From Gammaproteobacteria bacterium (GTDB lineage: Bacteria; Pseudomonadota; Gammaproteobacteria; JAJFKO01), in the NCBI GenBank assembly GCA_021773175.1, contig JAJFKO010000064.1, forward strand, positions 58,773 through 122,772: 64,000 bases of DNA. The letters are read 5' to 3'. Both the position numbers and the translations under genes were made by a program. Positions 34,842 to 42,736 of the stretch are shown one piece after another (the first letter of the stretch is position 1; every line of letters starts with the position of its first letter). Under the pieces are notes generated by a model. That model was not told the DNA's origin. It was given only the letters and a program-made list of their open reading frames with translations, and searched no databases.

Positions 34842-35582
34842 TTGTTAGGCATAGTTACCGCTTTACCCATTGAAGGACGTAGTTTGTCACGACGCTGTCG
34901 TAAAACAAAAAAAATTATTCGTCTTGGAAATAATGTCTTATTATATGCTGGTGGTATTGGTGCCGATGCAGCAAATACAGCTGCATTGCGATTGTTAGAT
35001 AGTGGCGCAACGGCCATTATGAGTTATGGTTCTGCTGCGGGTTTGGTGCAACAGGTACGCCCTGGGACAGTAATATTGCCTAAGTGTGTTATGCATATAC
35101 AAAATACGACGCATCATGCCGATCCTGTGTGGCACCAACATATTCATGCACAATTAAATGATAAACTCAACGTACATGCTGGCACGATTTTACATGCACA
35201 AGATTATATTAAGACAGTTGCGGATAAGCGTAGTTATGCAATGCATGGTGCGGTGGCCGCTGATATGGAAACCTGGGTTGTGGCGAATGTTGCAAGCCAA
35301 GCAAATATTCCTTTCCTGGCTTTGCGCGCGGTTGCCGATGCAGCAGATATGCATTTACCTGTGATAGCAATGCATAGTATTGAGCAACACACTGGCCGTA
35401 TCAAAGTATTAAAAATGTTACGTCGCTTAGCACGTAATCCTCGTGAACTGTATCAACTTTATCAAATGTACCAATGTTTTAGTGCGGCAAAATCGTCATT
35501 GCGCCAAGCGATTAAGACAACAGGTGTACAGCAATTATTGCCACAAGAACTAACAACTGAAGCGGTATTAATAACAAGCTAG
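34842..35582 (+). CDS. hpnG: Hopanoid-associated phosphorylase/nucleosidase
   Basis: HpnG removes adenine from adenosyl-hopane to give the ribosyl hopane precursor; 246 residues. It starts at TTG 34842 with GAGAGG eight or so bases upstream. Nucleoside phosphorylase-like features: GIVTALPIEGRSL at the start, SYGSAAGLVQQVRPGTVILP, and DMETWVVANVASQANIPFLALRAVADAA, which corresponds to the active-site Met-Glu and Asp regions. Translationally close to shc (15 bases). It ends nine bases from a convergent oxygenase gene. Confidence 0.9.
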   Translation: MLGIVTALPIEGRSLSRRCRKTKKIIRLGNNVLLYAGGIGADAANTAALRLLDSGATAIMSYGSAAGLVQQVRPGTVILPKCVMHIQNTTHHADPVWHQHIHAQLNDKLNVHAGTILHAQDYIKTVADKRSYAMHGAVAADMETWVVANVASQANIPFLALRAVADAADMHLPVIAMHSIEQHTGRIKVLKMLRRLARNPRELYQLYQMYQCFSAAKSSLRQAIKTTGVQQLLPQELTTEAVLITS

Positions 35583-35591
35583 TCCTAAGGT

Positions 35592-36434
35592 TTAGTCTAA
35601 ACCTAACTCTCGCATTCTCTCACGAAAATAAGATTCAGCTGTATGTTCTGCTGATAAGCGTACTTCTCTGCGAGGATGCAAAAATAGAGGCATAGACAAG
35701 CGTGCTTTTTTCATTGCATTGCCTGTTGGATTAATCACGCGATGTGTTGTTGATTTGTAATAATGTTGTGAACATAGTTGTAACATATCAGCAATGTTAA
35801 CAATAATGTTTTCTGAATCACAGGGAATATTATGCCAGTTGCCGTCTTTATCTTTTGCTTGTAAACCTTCCGCGGTTGCGGCAGGTAATAAAGTAATAAA
35901 ATTAATATCTTCGTGTTCAGCAGCACGTACTGCGCCTTTGGGTTCATTTCCTGTTAATGGTGGATAATGCAATATTCGAAATAAGGTATGCTCACTATCT
36001 TTAATCATTTCACTGAGTGGTATCGAAAATGTTTTAGCAATTTCTGCTGGCGTATATTTTTCAATCCAACGCAGCAGTGTTGTTGCTAAACTATTAAGCT
36101 GGGAATATAGCTGTTGCATTTTATCACTTAAGAGGTGTGGATGCCGACCTTTTTCATACCAATGATAAAATTCCTTAATATCTTTTAAAGTTGCATCTTT
36201 TGCTGTTTCAGACAGTTCACTTGGAATGTAGCCATCATGGCCTTTTTGGGCATCAAATAAATAATCAAAACGTTGTTCTGCATGAAAGAACTCTTCCCAT
36301 TCTGCATAAACATCTTTTACTAATTGGTTATCAATAGGGTGATTGGTCAATACAGCAAAGCCTGTTTCTTTGAGTGAATCAGTAAAGTTTTTAGCGGCAG
36401 TTGAATTTTCTAGGTCAACCTTTTGAATATGCAT
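35592..36434 (-). CDS. 2-oxoglutarate/Fe(II)-dependent oxygenase, IPNS-like
   Basis: A 280-residue double-stranded beta-helix enzyme. Iron ligands His174 and Asp176 lie in AAEHEDINF, the distal His231 in STTHRVINP, and the 2OG-binding Arg245-X-Ser247 in RLSMPLFLHP. The N-terminal part (FAVLTNHPIDNQLVKDVYAEW) is typical of the isopenicillin N synthase/2OG superfamily used for hydroxylations. The start ATG at 36434 fits TGAGG seven bases upstream; in-frame ATGs at 36440 and 36452 are possible. Convergent with hpnG, so a hopanoid-modifying role is possible but only positional. Confidence 0.88.
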   Translation of the reverse strand: MHIQKVDLENSTAAKNFTDSLKETGFAVLTNHPIDNQLVKDVYAEWEEFFHAEQRFDYLFDAQKGHDGYIPSELSETAKDATLKDIKEFYHWYEKGRHPHLLSDKMQQLYSQLNSLATTLLRWIEKYTPAEIAKTFSIPLSEMIKDSEHTLFRILHYPPLTGNEPKGAVRAAEHEDINFITLLPAATAEGLQAKDKDGNWHNIPCDSENIIVNIADMLQLCSQHYYKSTTHRVINPTGNAMKKARLSMPLFLHPRREVRLSAEHTAESYFRERMRELGLD

Positions 36435-36546
36435 AGTCATCCTCAATAACAACAGTGATAGAATACGCTTATATATCGTAACAGAATCTACAAATCAACA
36501 GATTATCTGCTAAAATTTAGTCAAGATGACTTAAATCAAGAAAATT

Positions 36547-37296
36547 ATGATATTTGATGCACATTTCCACATTATTGATCCTAATTATCCACTGGTAGCG
36601 AATAAGGGATATTTACCAGAAGCTTTTACAGCTGATGATTACTGCCAAACAACCAAAGCATTAGCACTCTGCGGTGGTTGTGTTGTCTCTGGTTCCTTTC
36701 AACAATTCGACCAAACTTACTTATTAGCAGCATTAAAAAAATTAGGCTGTGGCTTTGTTGGCGTTACACAGTTGCCAGCCAATGTTTCTGATGCTGAGAT
36801 TATGCAATTGCATGAACATGGTGTACGCGCAGTACGCTTTAATTTATTTCGTGGTGGTTCGGAAACGAGTAGCGTATTACAAGCTATGGCAAAACGTATT
36901 TTTGATTTGGCTGGCTGGCATATTGAATTATATGTGGATTCAAAAGATCTTGCAGAATTGTCGCCACTATTACTAACATTGCCTAAAGTTAGTATTGATC
37001 ATTTGGGATTAAGTGAAGCTGGTTTTATAGATCTATGCGCGTTGGTTGAGAAAGGTGTTTATGTAAAAGCAACCGGGTTTATGCGTGTTGACTTTGATGT
37101 CTTGCCAGCATTACAAACATTGTATGAATTAAATTCCGATGCATTGTTGTTTGGTACGGATCTACCAGGTACACGTGCCTCAAGACAGTTTTCTCAAGAT
37201 GACGTGCAATTAATTACTAAAAATTTCACCAGTGAAGCGACAGAAAAGATACTTTGGAAAAATGCTGTGCATTTTTATGGTCTATACCCAACGTAG
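36547..37296 (+). CDS. Amidohydrolase_2-type TIM-barrel hydrolase
   Basis: A 249-residue metal-dependent hydrolase of the PF04909-like group (lactonase/decarboxylase relatives). The metal motif DAHFHI (His6, His8) opens the protein, with a conserved SIDHLG and the late GTDLPGTRAS bearing the catalytic Asp. Substrate unknown. Its last codons and stop (Leu-Tyr-Pro-Thr-TAG) are encoded by the left terminal repeat of the palindromic element at 37281, so the native C-terminus was replaced or extended by that element. Confidence 0.8.
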   Translation: MIFDAHFHIIDPNYPLVANKGYLPEAFTADDYCQTTKALALCGGCVVSGSFQQFDQTYLLAALKKLGCGFVGVTQLPANVSDAEIMQLHEHGVRAVRFNLFRGGSETSSVLQAMAKRIFDLAGWHIELYVDSKDLAELSPLLLTLPKVSIDHLGLSEAGFIDLCALVEKGVYVKATGFMRVDFDVLPALQTLYELNSDALLFGTDLPGTRASRQFSQDDVQLITKNFTSEATEKILWKNAVHFYGLYPT

Positions 37297-37500
37297 TTGA
37301 AGATGCGAGATCGACTGAAATAAGATACTTTCTAAGCTTGATACTTTTAGCTGTCAATAGTGCATTAGATTCGCAACAAATTATAGGGAAAAATGCGGCG
37401 CATAGTCATTCTATGTAACAATTTTTCCCTATAATTTGTTGTGAAGATGATGTGCTAATGGCCGGCTAAAAGTCGCATCTTCAACTACGTTGGGTATAGA
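37281..37500. repeat. 220-base palindromic MITE-like element
   Basis: Perfect 28-base terminal inverted repeats at 37281-37308 and 37473-37500 (ends TCTATACCCAACGTAG and CTACGTTGGGTATAGA). Nested inside are near-perfect arms CAACAAATTATAGGGAAAAA and its complement around 37373-37441, and CTTTTAGC/GCTAAAAG further out. The whole forms one long imperfect palindrome with no ORF. Its left end supplies the stop codon of the amidohydrolase gene. No copy of the same end was seen elsewhere in the window. Confidence 0.8.
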
Positions 37501-37619
37501 TAAGCTTTAGTTCCTAAGAATAAATATCCTCTAATCTCAAAAATATTTAGTATAAACTTCGCATTTTAAATTACGAGCGGTATAATCATCAGCGATTTTA
37601 AGGCTAAAGTTATTTAGAC

Positions 37620-37665
37620 CAGACTTACGCTAAATGCCTCAATTTTGGTGCTTAGCGTAAGTCTG
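37620..37665. repeat. Short palindrome, copy B of the GGACTTACGC family
   Basis: CAGACTTACGCTAA (37620-37633) and its complement TTAGCGTAAGTCTG (37652-37665) with an 18-base loop. The arm differs by one base from the terminal repeat at 2372. It lies just before the RBS of the secreted seven-repeat protein gene. Confidence 0.65.
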
Positions 37666-37688
37666 ATTAGATTTAGAGAGGGAAACTC

Positions 37689-38903
37689 ATGTACAAGAAC
37701 CTAGTTAAAAAATTTAGTTTATTGTTAATAACGTTGGGTGGAATGAGCTTATTAGCTACAAGTGCCCATGCTTTCAGTGTCAGTTATCAAAGTGTTGTTG
37801 ATTCACACTCAACGATTCCCAAAGGGCAAGGTGATTTCATTCGATTTGGTGCGCCTTACTTGCATCGCAGTAATGTTGTTTTTCGTGGTTATGGTAAAAA
37901 TGGGCAGCAAGGTGTTTATGCCATTATGTATGGCAACTTTTTCGTAATTGCTGATACTCATACTGCAATCCCAGATGGCGAAAGTAATTTTACAAGTTTT
38001 GGTGAAAGCAATGCGCCGAAAATGAACCCACAACAACGTTACTCTTATAATACACCTTCAATTGGTAATGTGATTGTTGCTTTTCTAGGTGAAGGTTCAA
38101 ATAGTCAACGTGGTGTTTATCTCTATCGCAATCGTAAATTACAATTTGTTGCTGATACCACAACATTAGTTCCTAATGGTGAAGGTGACTTCGATCATTT
38201 TGGTACACCTTTTGTTAATAAGCGTACGATTGATTTCTTAGGTTTTGGTGATAACGGTCAACAAGGTTTATATCAATTCCAAAACGGTGAATTGCAAATG
38301 TTGTATAACACGCAAACGAATATTCCTGCAGGTAAAGGAACGTTCACCAAATTCATTAACCCTATTTTTACTGAAGATATGGTTGCTTTCCAGGGATTTG
38401 GACCTTATAGCCAACAAGGTATTTATGCAAAAATTGGTGATGATCTTGTGAAAGTTGCCAATCAAGAAACGTCAGTGCCAGGTAAAGAGAAAAGCTTTGT
38501 TGATTTTTATAGACCATCATTACAAGGCAAGGCTGTTGCTTTCCGTGCTGAGAATAAACATTCCGAAGGTATTTATTTATATCAAAAAGATAAGTTAACG
38601 ACGATAGTTGATATGAACAGCGATATTCCAAATGGAGCAGGCCATTTTACCAAAGTTTATAGTCCAACCTATAGCTTTGGTAGCGTCGTGTTTCTTGGTA
38701 AAGGTGAGCATAATCAACAAGGCGTTTATGTCTGGCATGCCGGTAAACTTTACAAAGTGATAGATAATAAAGATCAATTACATGGTATGAAAGTAAAAAG
38801 CTTACAGTTAGGTGCGGTGTCGATGAGTTATCGTAATGTGTTATTTGCAGTGTCATTTGATAATGGTGTTAAAGCATTGTATATGGCTAAGCTTAAATTC
38901 TAA
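37689..38903 (+). CDS. Secreted seven-repeat, probable beta-propeller protein
   Basis: A 404-residue exported protein: a signal peptide (KKFSLLLITLGGMSLLATSAHA), then seven units of ~50 residues. Each unit carries D/N-x-x-T-x-IP-G-G-F, then F-G-P, then V-F-G-G-QQGVY. Units start VVDSHSTIP, IADTHTAIP, VADTTTLVP, LYNTQTNIP, VANQETSVP, IVDMNSDIP and VIDNKDQLH. Seven such beta-rich blades suggest a seven-bladed propeller. No catalytic motif is evident; a binding or surface role is likely. AGAGAGGG precedes the ATG. Confidence 0.8.
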   Translation: MYKNLVKKFSLLLITLGGMSLLATSAHAFSVSYQSVVDSHSTIPKGQGDFIRFGAPYLHRSNVVFRGYGKNGQQGVYAIMYGNFFVIADTHTAIPDGESNFTSFGESNAPKMNPQQRYSYNTPSIGNVIVAFLGEGSNSQRGVYLYRNRKLQFVADTTTLVPNGEGDFDHFGTPFVNKRTIDFLGFGDNGQQGLYQFQNGELQMLYNTQTNIPAGKGTFTKFINPIFTEDMVAFQGFGPYSQQGIYAKIGDDLVKVANQETSVPGKEKSFVDFYRPSLQGKAVAFRAENKHSEGIYLYQKDKLTTIVDMNSDIPNGAGHFTKVYSPTYSFGSVVFLGKGEHNQQGVYVWHAGKLYKVIDNKDQLHGMKVKSLQLGAVSMSYRNVLFAVSFDNGVKALYMAKLKF

Positions 38904-38926
38904 TATTAAATTTTTTATAGATACTA

Positions 38927-38959
38927 TATCCCTCCACAAATTTAGAATGTGGAGGGATA
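38927..38959. terminator. Hairpin between convergent genes
   Basis: Twelve-base arms TATCCCTCCACA and TGTGGAGGGATA around a nine-base loop, between the ends of two convergent genes. There is no clear T-run, so termination is likely but not certain. Confidence 0.6.
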
Positions 38960-38963
38960 CAAA

Positions 38964-39374
38964 TTATCCTTGTTGCATTTGTTTTTCAGCTGCAGTCTGT
39001 TTCGATTTTTCTAATTTTCGTTCTAGTAAGAAATAATCCATGCGCGTAATTCCTGTGTTTGCTTTCATATGTTTGCTAACAAGTTTTTGTGCGGCCGGCA
39101 CATTCTTTGTTTCACTTTGCAGTACTTGATATTGATTACCAGATATTTTCTGTGTACCAAGATAGCAAACAACGGCTAAGCCAATTAATCCAGCAACAAT
39201 GAATACAATCCCAAACATTGAGCGCATACCGCGTTTGGCATAACTTGCAAAAGCTAATTCAGGATGTACTAAGTAAGGAACAAAACAAAAGAAAATACCA
39301 ATGAGGATTAATACTAAAGAAACAACACCTTGCCAAGGTCCGAATATGATGTAATGAACATAGTCCATGAACAT
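38964..39374 (-). CDS. Small membrane protein with two transmembrane helices
   Basis: A 136-residue protein of unknown family. Two membrane helices are clear (GVVSLVLILIGIFFCFVPYLV and SMFGIVFIVAGLIGLAVVCYL) with a short basic loop. They are followed by a ~65-residue soluble C-terminal tail with charged helices (LLERKLEKSKQTAAEKQ). GGAGA precedes the ATG at 39374. It lies between a hairpin and the copy-C palindrome, apparently monocistronic. Confidence 0.7.
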   Translation of the reverse strand: MFMDYVHYIIFGPWQGVVSLVLILIGIFFCFVPYLVHPELAFASYAKRGMRSMFGIVFIVAGLIGLAVVCYLGTQKISGNQYQVLQSETKNVPAAQKLVSKHMKANTGITRMDYFLLERKLEKSKQTAAEKQMQQG

Positions 39375-39399
39375 GACTAATTCTCCAAATATTATTATT

Positions 39400-39524
39400 T
39401 AGGACTTACGCTAAACACCAATCTTTTCGTTGAATGTGCTGTCTAAAACCTTCACGTATTACGTATATTGTCGGCTTTTAGACAGCACATTTGCCTCAAC
39501 CTTAGCGGTTTATCGTAAGTCCTA
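39400..39524. repeat. MITE-like palindrome, copy C of the GGACTTACGC family
   Basis: Ends TAGGACTTACGCTAAAC and, on the other strand, TAGGACTTACGATAAAC (one mismatch). Inside are arms GTGCTGTCTAAAA and TTTTAGACAGCAC and a TACGTAATACGTGAAGG stretch that matches the interior of copy A at 2372 in opposite orientation. About 125 bases, non-coding, upstream of the 39374 gene and downstream of dusA. Confidence 0.75.
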
Positions 39525-39540
39525 TTATTCGTATTGATAA

Positions 39541-40527
39541 TTATAGTATGGATGTGGGGATTTTGCTGACGGCTTGTCGAATTATATTGATGCCAGCATT
39601 ATGACGATGCGCATTCTCACTGAGCATACGTCGCCAAGAACGTGCTCCTGGCATACCTTGAAATAAGCCAATGATATGACGGCTAATATGCTTTAGTTGT
39701 ACACCATTACTGAGCTGTTCTTCAATATAAGGAATAAAATGTTCTAATAATTGATGTCGATTAGGTAGCATATGATCTTCTGCAAAAAACGCTTGATGAC
39801 ATTCTGCTAATATATATGGATTATGATAAGCGGCACGTCCCAACATCACTCCATCGACAAAAGGTAGCTGTTCTTCGATTTGATAGACGCTTTGAATGCC
39901 ACCGTTGAGAACAATAGTTAAATCTGGAAAATCTTGTTTAATGCGATGTACAGTTTCATAGCTAAGAGGTGGAATGTCACGATTTTCTTTTGGACTTAAC
40001 CCATGTAGCCAAGCTTTACGTGCATGCAGAATAAAAGTATTACAACCACTACGGTGAACTGTATCAATAAAGTTCACAAGAAAATCATAAGAATCAAATT
40101 CATCAACACCGATACGTGTTTTCACCGTAACAGGTAGCGAGGTATTGGCCTGCATAGCGGCAATACAATCAGCAACTAATTTGGGTTCTTTCATTAAACA
40201 TGCCCCGAAACGTCCAGCTTGGACACGATCACTCGGGCAGCCAACATTTAAATTAATTTCATCATAACCGTATTGTTCACCAATTGCGGCGCACTGAGCG
40301 AGTTGCTTAGGATCACTGCCTCCAAGTTGTAATACAACAGGATGCTCGGCCTCTGAAAACTGTAATAAGTAATCACGATCACCATGAATAATGGCTTGGC
40401 TTGTTACCATTTCGGTATACAGAATAATATCATCTGAGAATAAGCGTAAAAAACGCCGACAATGCTTGTCTGTCCAATCCATCATTGGGGCAACAGAAAT
40501 ACGTGGTCGAGTGTTTTTGGGCTTCAT
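39541..40527 (-). CDS. dusA: tRNA-dihydrouridine synthase A
   Basis: Flavin enzyme reducing U20/U20a in tRNAs; 328 residues. Hallmarks are APMMDWTDKHCRRFLRLF at the N-terminus, EMVTSQAIIHGDRDYLL, and the catalytic Cys region NVGCPSDRVQAGRFGACLM. These are followed by VKTRIGVDEFDSYDFL, HARKAWLHGLSPKENRDIPPL and LNGGI. The HGDRDYLL and RKAWLHGLSPKENR segments identify DusA among the Dus family. Two tRNA genes lie directly upstream. Confidence 0.95.
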   Translation of the reverse strand: MKPKNTRPRISVAPMMDWTDKHCRRFLRLFSDDIILYTEMVTSQAIIHGDRDYLLQFSEAEHPVVLQLGGSDPKQLAQCAAIGEQYGYDEINLNVGCPSDRVQAGRFGACLMKEPKLVADCIAAMQANTSLPVTVKTRIGVDEFDSYDFLVNFIDTVHRSGCNTFILHARKAWLHGLSPKENRDIPPLSYETVHRIKQDFPDLTIVLNGGIQSVYQIEEQLPFVDGVMLGRAAYHNPYILAECHQAFFAEDHMLPNRHQLLEHFIPYIEEQLSNGVQLKHISRHIIGLFQGMPGARSWRRMLSENAHRHNAGINIIRQAVSKIPTSIL

Positions 40528-40576
40528 GATAGTAAATTACAGAAAGGCATAACTAGTGTCTAATAAATTCCGTCGA

Positions 40577-40652
40577 TGGCGTCCCCAAGGGGATTCGAAC
40601 CCCTGTTGCCGCCGTGAAAGGGCAGTGTCCTAGGCCTCTAGACGATGGGGAC
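40577..40652 (-). tRNA. tRNA-Glu (TTC)
   Basis: Read on the minus strand, the 76-base gene starts GTCCCCATCGTCTAGAGG, has the anticodon loop CTTTCAC (anticodon TTC), the GGTTCGAAT T-loop region and a GGGGAC acceptor end with encoded CCA. It is close to E. coli tRNA-Glu. Confidence 0.97.
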
Positions 40653-40677
40653 GGATACTTCTTAACATTTTCACTTT

Positions 40678-40753
40678 TGGTGGAGCTAGGCGGGATCGAA
40701 CCGCCGACCCCTTGCATGCCATGCAAGTGCTCTCCCAGCTGAGCTATAGCCCC
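40678..40753 (-). tRNA. tRNA-Ala (GGC)
   Basis: Minus-strand 76-base gene with acceptor GGGGCTA pairing TAGCTCC, D-loop AGCTCAGCTGGGAGAGC, anticodon stem TTGCA-TGGCATG (anticodon GGC), T-loop GGTTCGATC and encoded CCA. It lies 25 bases upstream of tRNA-Glu in one likely transcript. Confidence 0.97.
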
Positions 40754-40860
40754 GCGTGTGAGGGCGAGATTCTAAGCAGATCATGGTTAGCTGTCAAGCA
40801 GAATAGCGGATTTTTAATTAAAGAAATATCAATGAATGCAAGAAGATTACTTTCTTCAAG

Positions 40861-40894
40861 GTCAGGACTTATGTTAAGCCCCAATCTCTTCGTT
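40861..40894. repeat. Solo end, copy D of the GGACTTACGC family
   Basis: GTCAGGACTTATGTTAAGCC followed by CCAATCTCTTCGTTA matches, in inverted orientation, the right end of copy A at 2500-2533 (AACGAAGAGATTGGAGTTTA and onward). No partner arm was found nearby, so this looks like a decayed or truncated copy, upstream of the acetolactate synthase-type gene. Confidence 0.6.
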
Positions 40895-41015
40895 AGTGAT
40901 ATTGAATTGGAAACTCTAGCATTAGCATTGTGCTTTCATAACAGATGTCTATACTAAGCAAAGAACTATAAACGAGTTTGAAATATCTAAAGAATAATAA
41001 CAAGGAGATAGCATT

Positions 41016-42659
41016 GTGAAAGCCTCAGACATTCTAGTAAAAGCCCTTGAAAATGAAGGGGTTAAGCATATTTTTGGTGTTCCTGGTGAAGAAAATCTCG
41101 ACTTTTTAGAATCATTGAAAACCTCATCTATTGAAATAGTGCTAACGCGGCATGAACAGGTCGCAGGTTTTATGGCGGCAACCTATGGTCGTTTAACCGG
41201 CAAAACCGGTGTCTGTCTGGCAACATTAGGACCAGGTGCGACTAATTTAGTTACAGCAGCGGCTTATGCACAACTAGGTGGTATGCCACTCCTGATGATT
41301 ACCGGGCAAAAGCCAATTAAGAAAAGTAAGCAAGGCCAATTCCAAATAGTTGATGTCGTCGAAATGATGAAGCCATTAACAAAATTTACTAAGCAAATTG
41401 TGAATGCAGGTTATATCCCAACATTGGTGAGAGAATGTTTTCGACTCGCTGAAGCTGAACGCCCTGGAGCCGTACATTTAGAGTTACCAGAAGATATTGC
41501 TCGCGAAGAAACTGATGCAACCATATTGAAAGTAACCACACCTGAAATTCCTCATCCTAATCGTGATAGTATTGCAGCAGCAGCGGACATGATTGGTAAA
41601 GCTAAAATGCCATTATTATTAATCGGTGCTGGTGCTAACCGAAAAGAAACAACAAGAGTCCTAAGAGAGTTCGTTGATAAAACGGGTATTCCATTTTTTA
41701 CGACACAGATGGGTAAAGGCGTTATCGATGGCCGACATCCATTATGTTTAGGTACAGCAGCGTTATCAGATAATGATTATATCCATTGTGCGATTGATCG
41801 GGCTGACTTAATTATCAATGTTGGACATGACGTTGTTGAGAAACCACCATTCTTTATGCATGCAGGTGGCACGAAAGTTATTCATGTCAATTATCTTCCG
41901 GCAAATATTGATGAAGTCTATTTCCCAGATTTAGAAGTATTGGGTGATATCAGCTATTCAGTTTGCCAAATCACCAAACATTTAGACGTCTCTAAGGATT
42001 GGGATTTCGCGTTTTATGGTCGTGTTCGAGAAGCAGTTGAAGAACATATTTTAACGGAAGGAGCTGAAGATCCGCGGTTTCCAGTAATTCCACAACGAAT
42101 AGTTCGTGATATGCGTAATGTTATGCCAGCTGATGGCATGATTGCGCTTGATAATGGTATCTACAAAATCTGGTTTGCGCGTAACTACCGTGCTTATGAA
42201 CCGAATACTGTTTTACTTGATAATGCATTAGCAACCATGGGTGCAGGCCTACCTTCTGCAATGGCTGCAAGCATGGTGTATCCAAAACGTAAAGTGGTTG
42301 CAATTTGTGGTGACGGTGGCTTCATGATGAATGTCCAAGATTTAGAAACAGCAGTACGTTTAAAGCTAAATCTAACAGTACTCATTTTGCATGATAATGC
42401 TTTTGGTATGATTAAATGGAAACAGGATGTCATGGGTTTTGAAGAATATGGCTTAGACTTCGGTAATCCAGATTTCGTCAAGCTTGCTGAATGTTTCGGT
42501 GCGCAAGGGCATAGGATCACAAACACCGATGAGTTTGCCCAAGTCTTAGAAAAAAGTATCAATACTCCAGGCGTGCATTTAATTGATTTACCTGTCGACT
42601 ATTCTGAAAACGTAAAGGTATTAATTAAAGAATTAAAAGAAAAGGCATGTGTGATTTAG
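41016..42659 (+). CDS. Acetolactate synthase-type ThDP enzyme
   Basis: A 547-residue thiamine diphosphate enzyme of the large acetolactate synthase/AlsS group, joining two pyruvates to acetolactate. The active-site Glu is in LTRHEQVAGFMAATYGR, the fold motif is GVCLATLGPGATNL, and the ThDP/Mg motif is GDGGFMMNVQDLETAVRLKLNLTVLILHDN. It starts at GTG 41016 with AAGGAGA seven bases upstream. No regulatory small subunit gene (IlvN/IlvH) is adjacent, which fits a catabolic AlsS-like or unregulated form. A good terminator follows. Confidence 0.88.
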   Translation: MKASDILVKALENEGVKHIFGVPGEENLDFLESLKTSSIEIVLTRHEQVAGFMAATYGRLTGKTGVCLATLGPGATNLVTAAAYAQLGGMPLLMITGQKPIKKSKQGQFQIVDVVEMMKPLTKFTKQIVNAGYIPTLVRECFRLAEAERPGAVHLELPEDIAREETDATILKVTTPEIPHPNRDSIAAAADMIGKAKMPLLLIGAGANRKETTRVLREFVDKTGIPFFTTQMGKGVIDGRHPLCLGTAALSDNDYIHCAIDRADLIINVGHDVVEKPPFFMHAGGTKVIHVNYLPANIDEVYFPDLEVLGDISYSVCQITKHLDVSKDWDFAFYGRVREAVEEHILTEGAEDPRFPVIPQRIVRDMRNVMPADGMIALDNGIYKIWFARNYRAYEPNTVLLDNALATMGAGLPSAMAASMVYPKRKVVAICGDGGFMMNVQDLETAVRLKLNLTVLILHDNAFGMIKWKQDVMGFEEYGLDFGNPDFVKLAECFGAQGHRITNTDEFAQVLEKSINTPGVHLIDLPVDYSENVKVLIKELKEKACVI

Positions 42660-42688
42660 CATAAGCTAACTTTCTGATATATATATTG

Positions 42689-42715
42689 AAAAGGCCGTAA
42701 TAATTACGGCCTTTT
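42689..42715 (+). terminator. Rho-independent terminator after the acetolactate synthase-type gene
   Basis: AAAAGGCCGTAA pairs with TTACGGCCTTTT around a three-base loop, followed by ATTTG. The A-run on the other side makes it usable by the convergent 42737 gene. Confidence 0.85.
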
Positions 42716-42736
42716 ATTTGATATGTTTTTACTTTA

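Noticed and set aside
40712..40957. 81-codon frame across tRNA-Ala and the copy-D repeat
   Set aside because: It starts inside a tRNA gene and reads through a repeat end; not credible as a gene.
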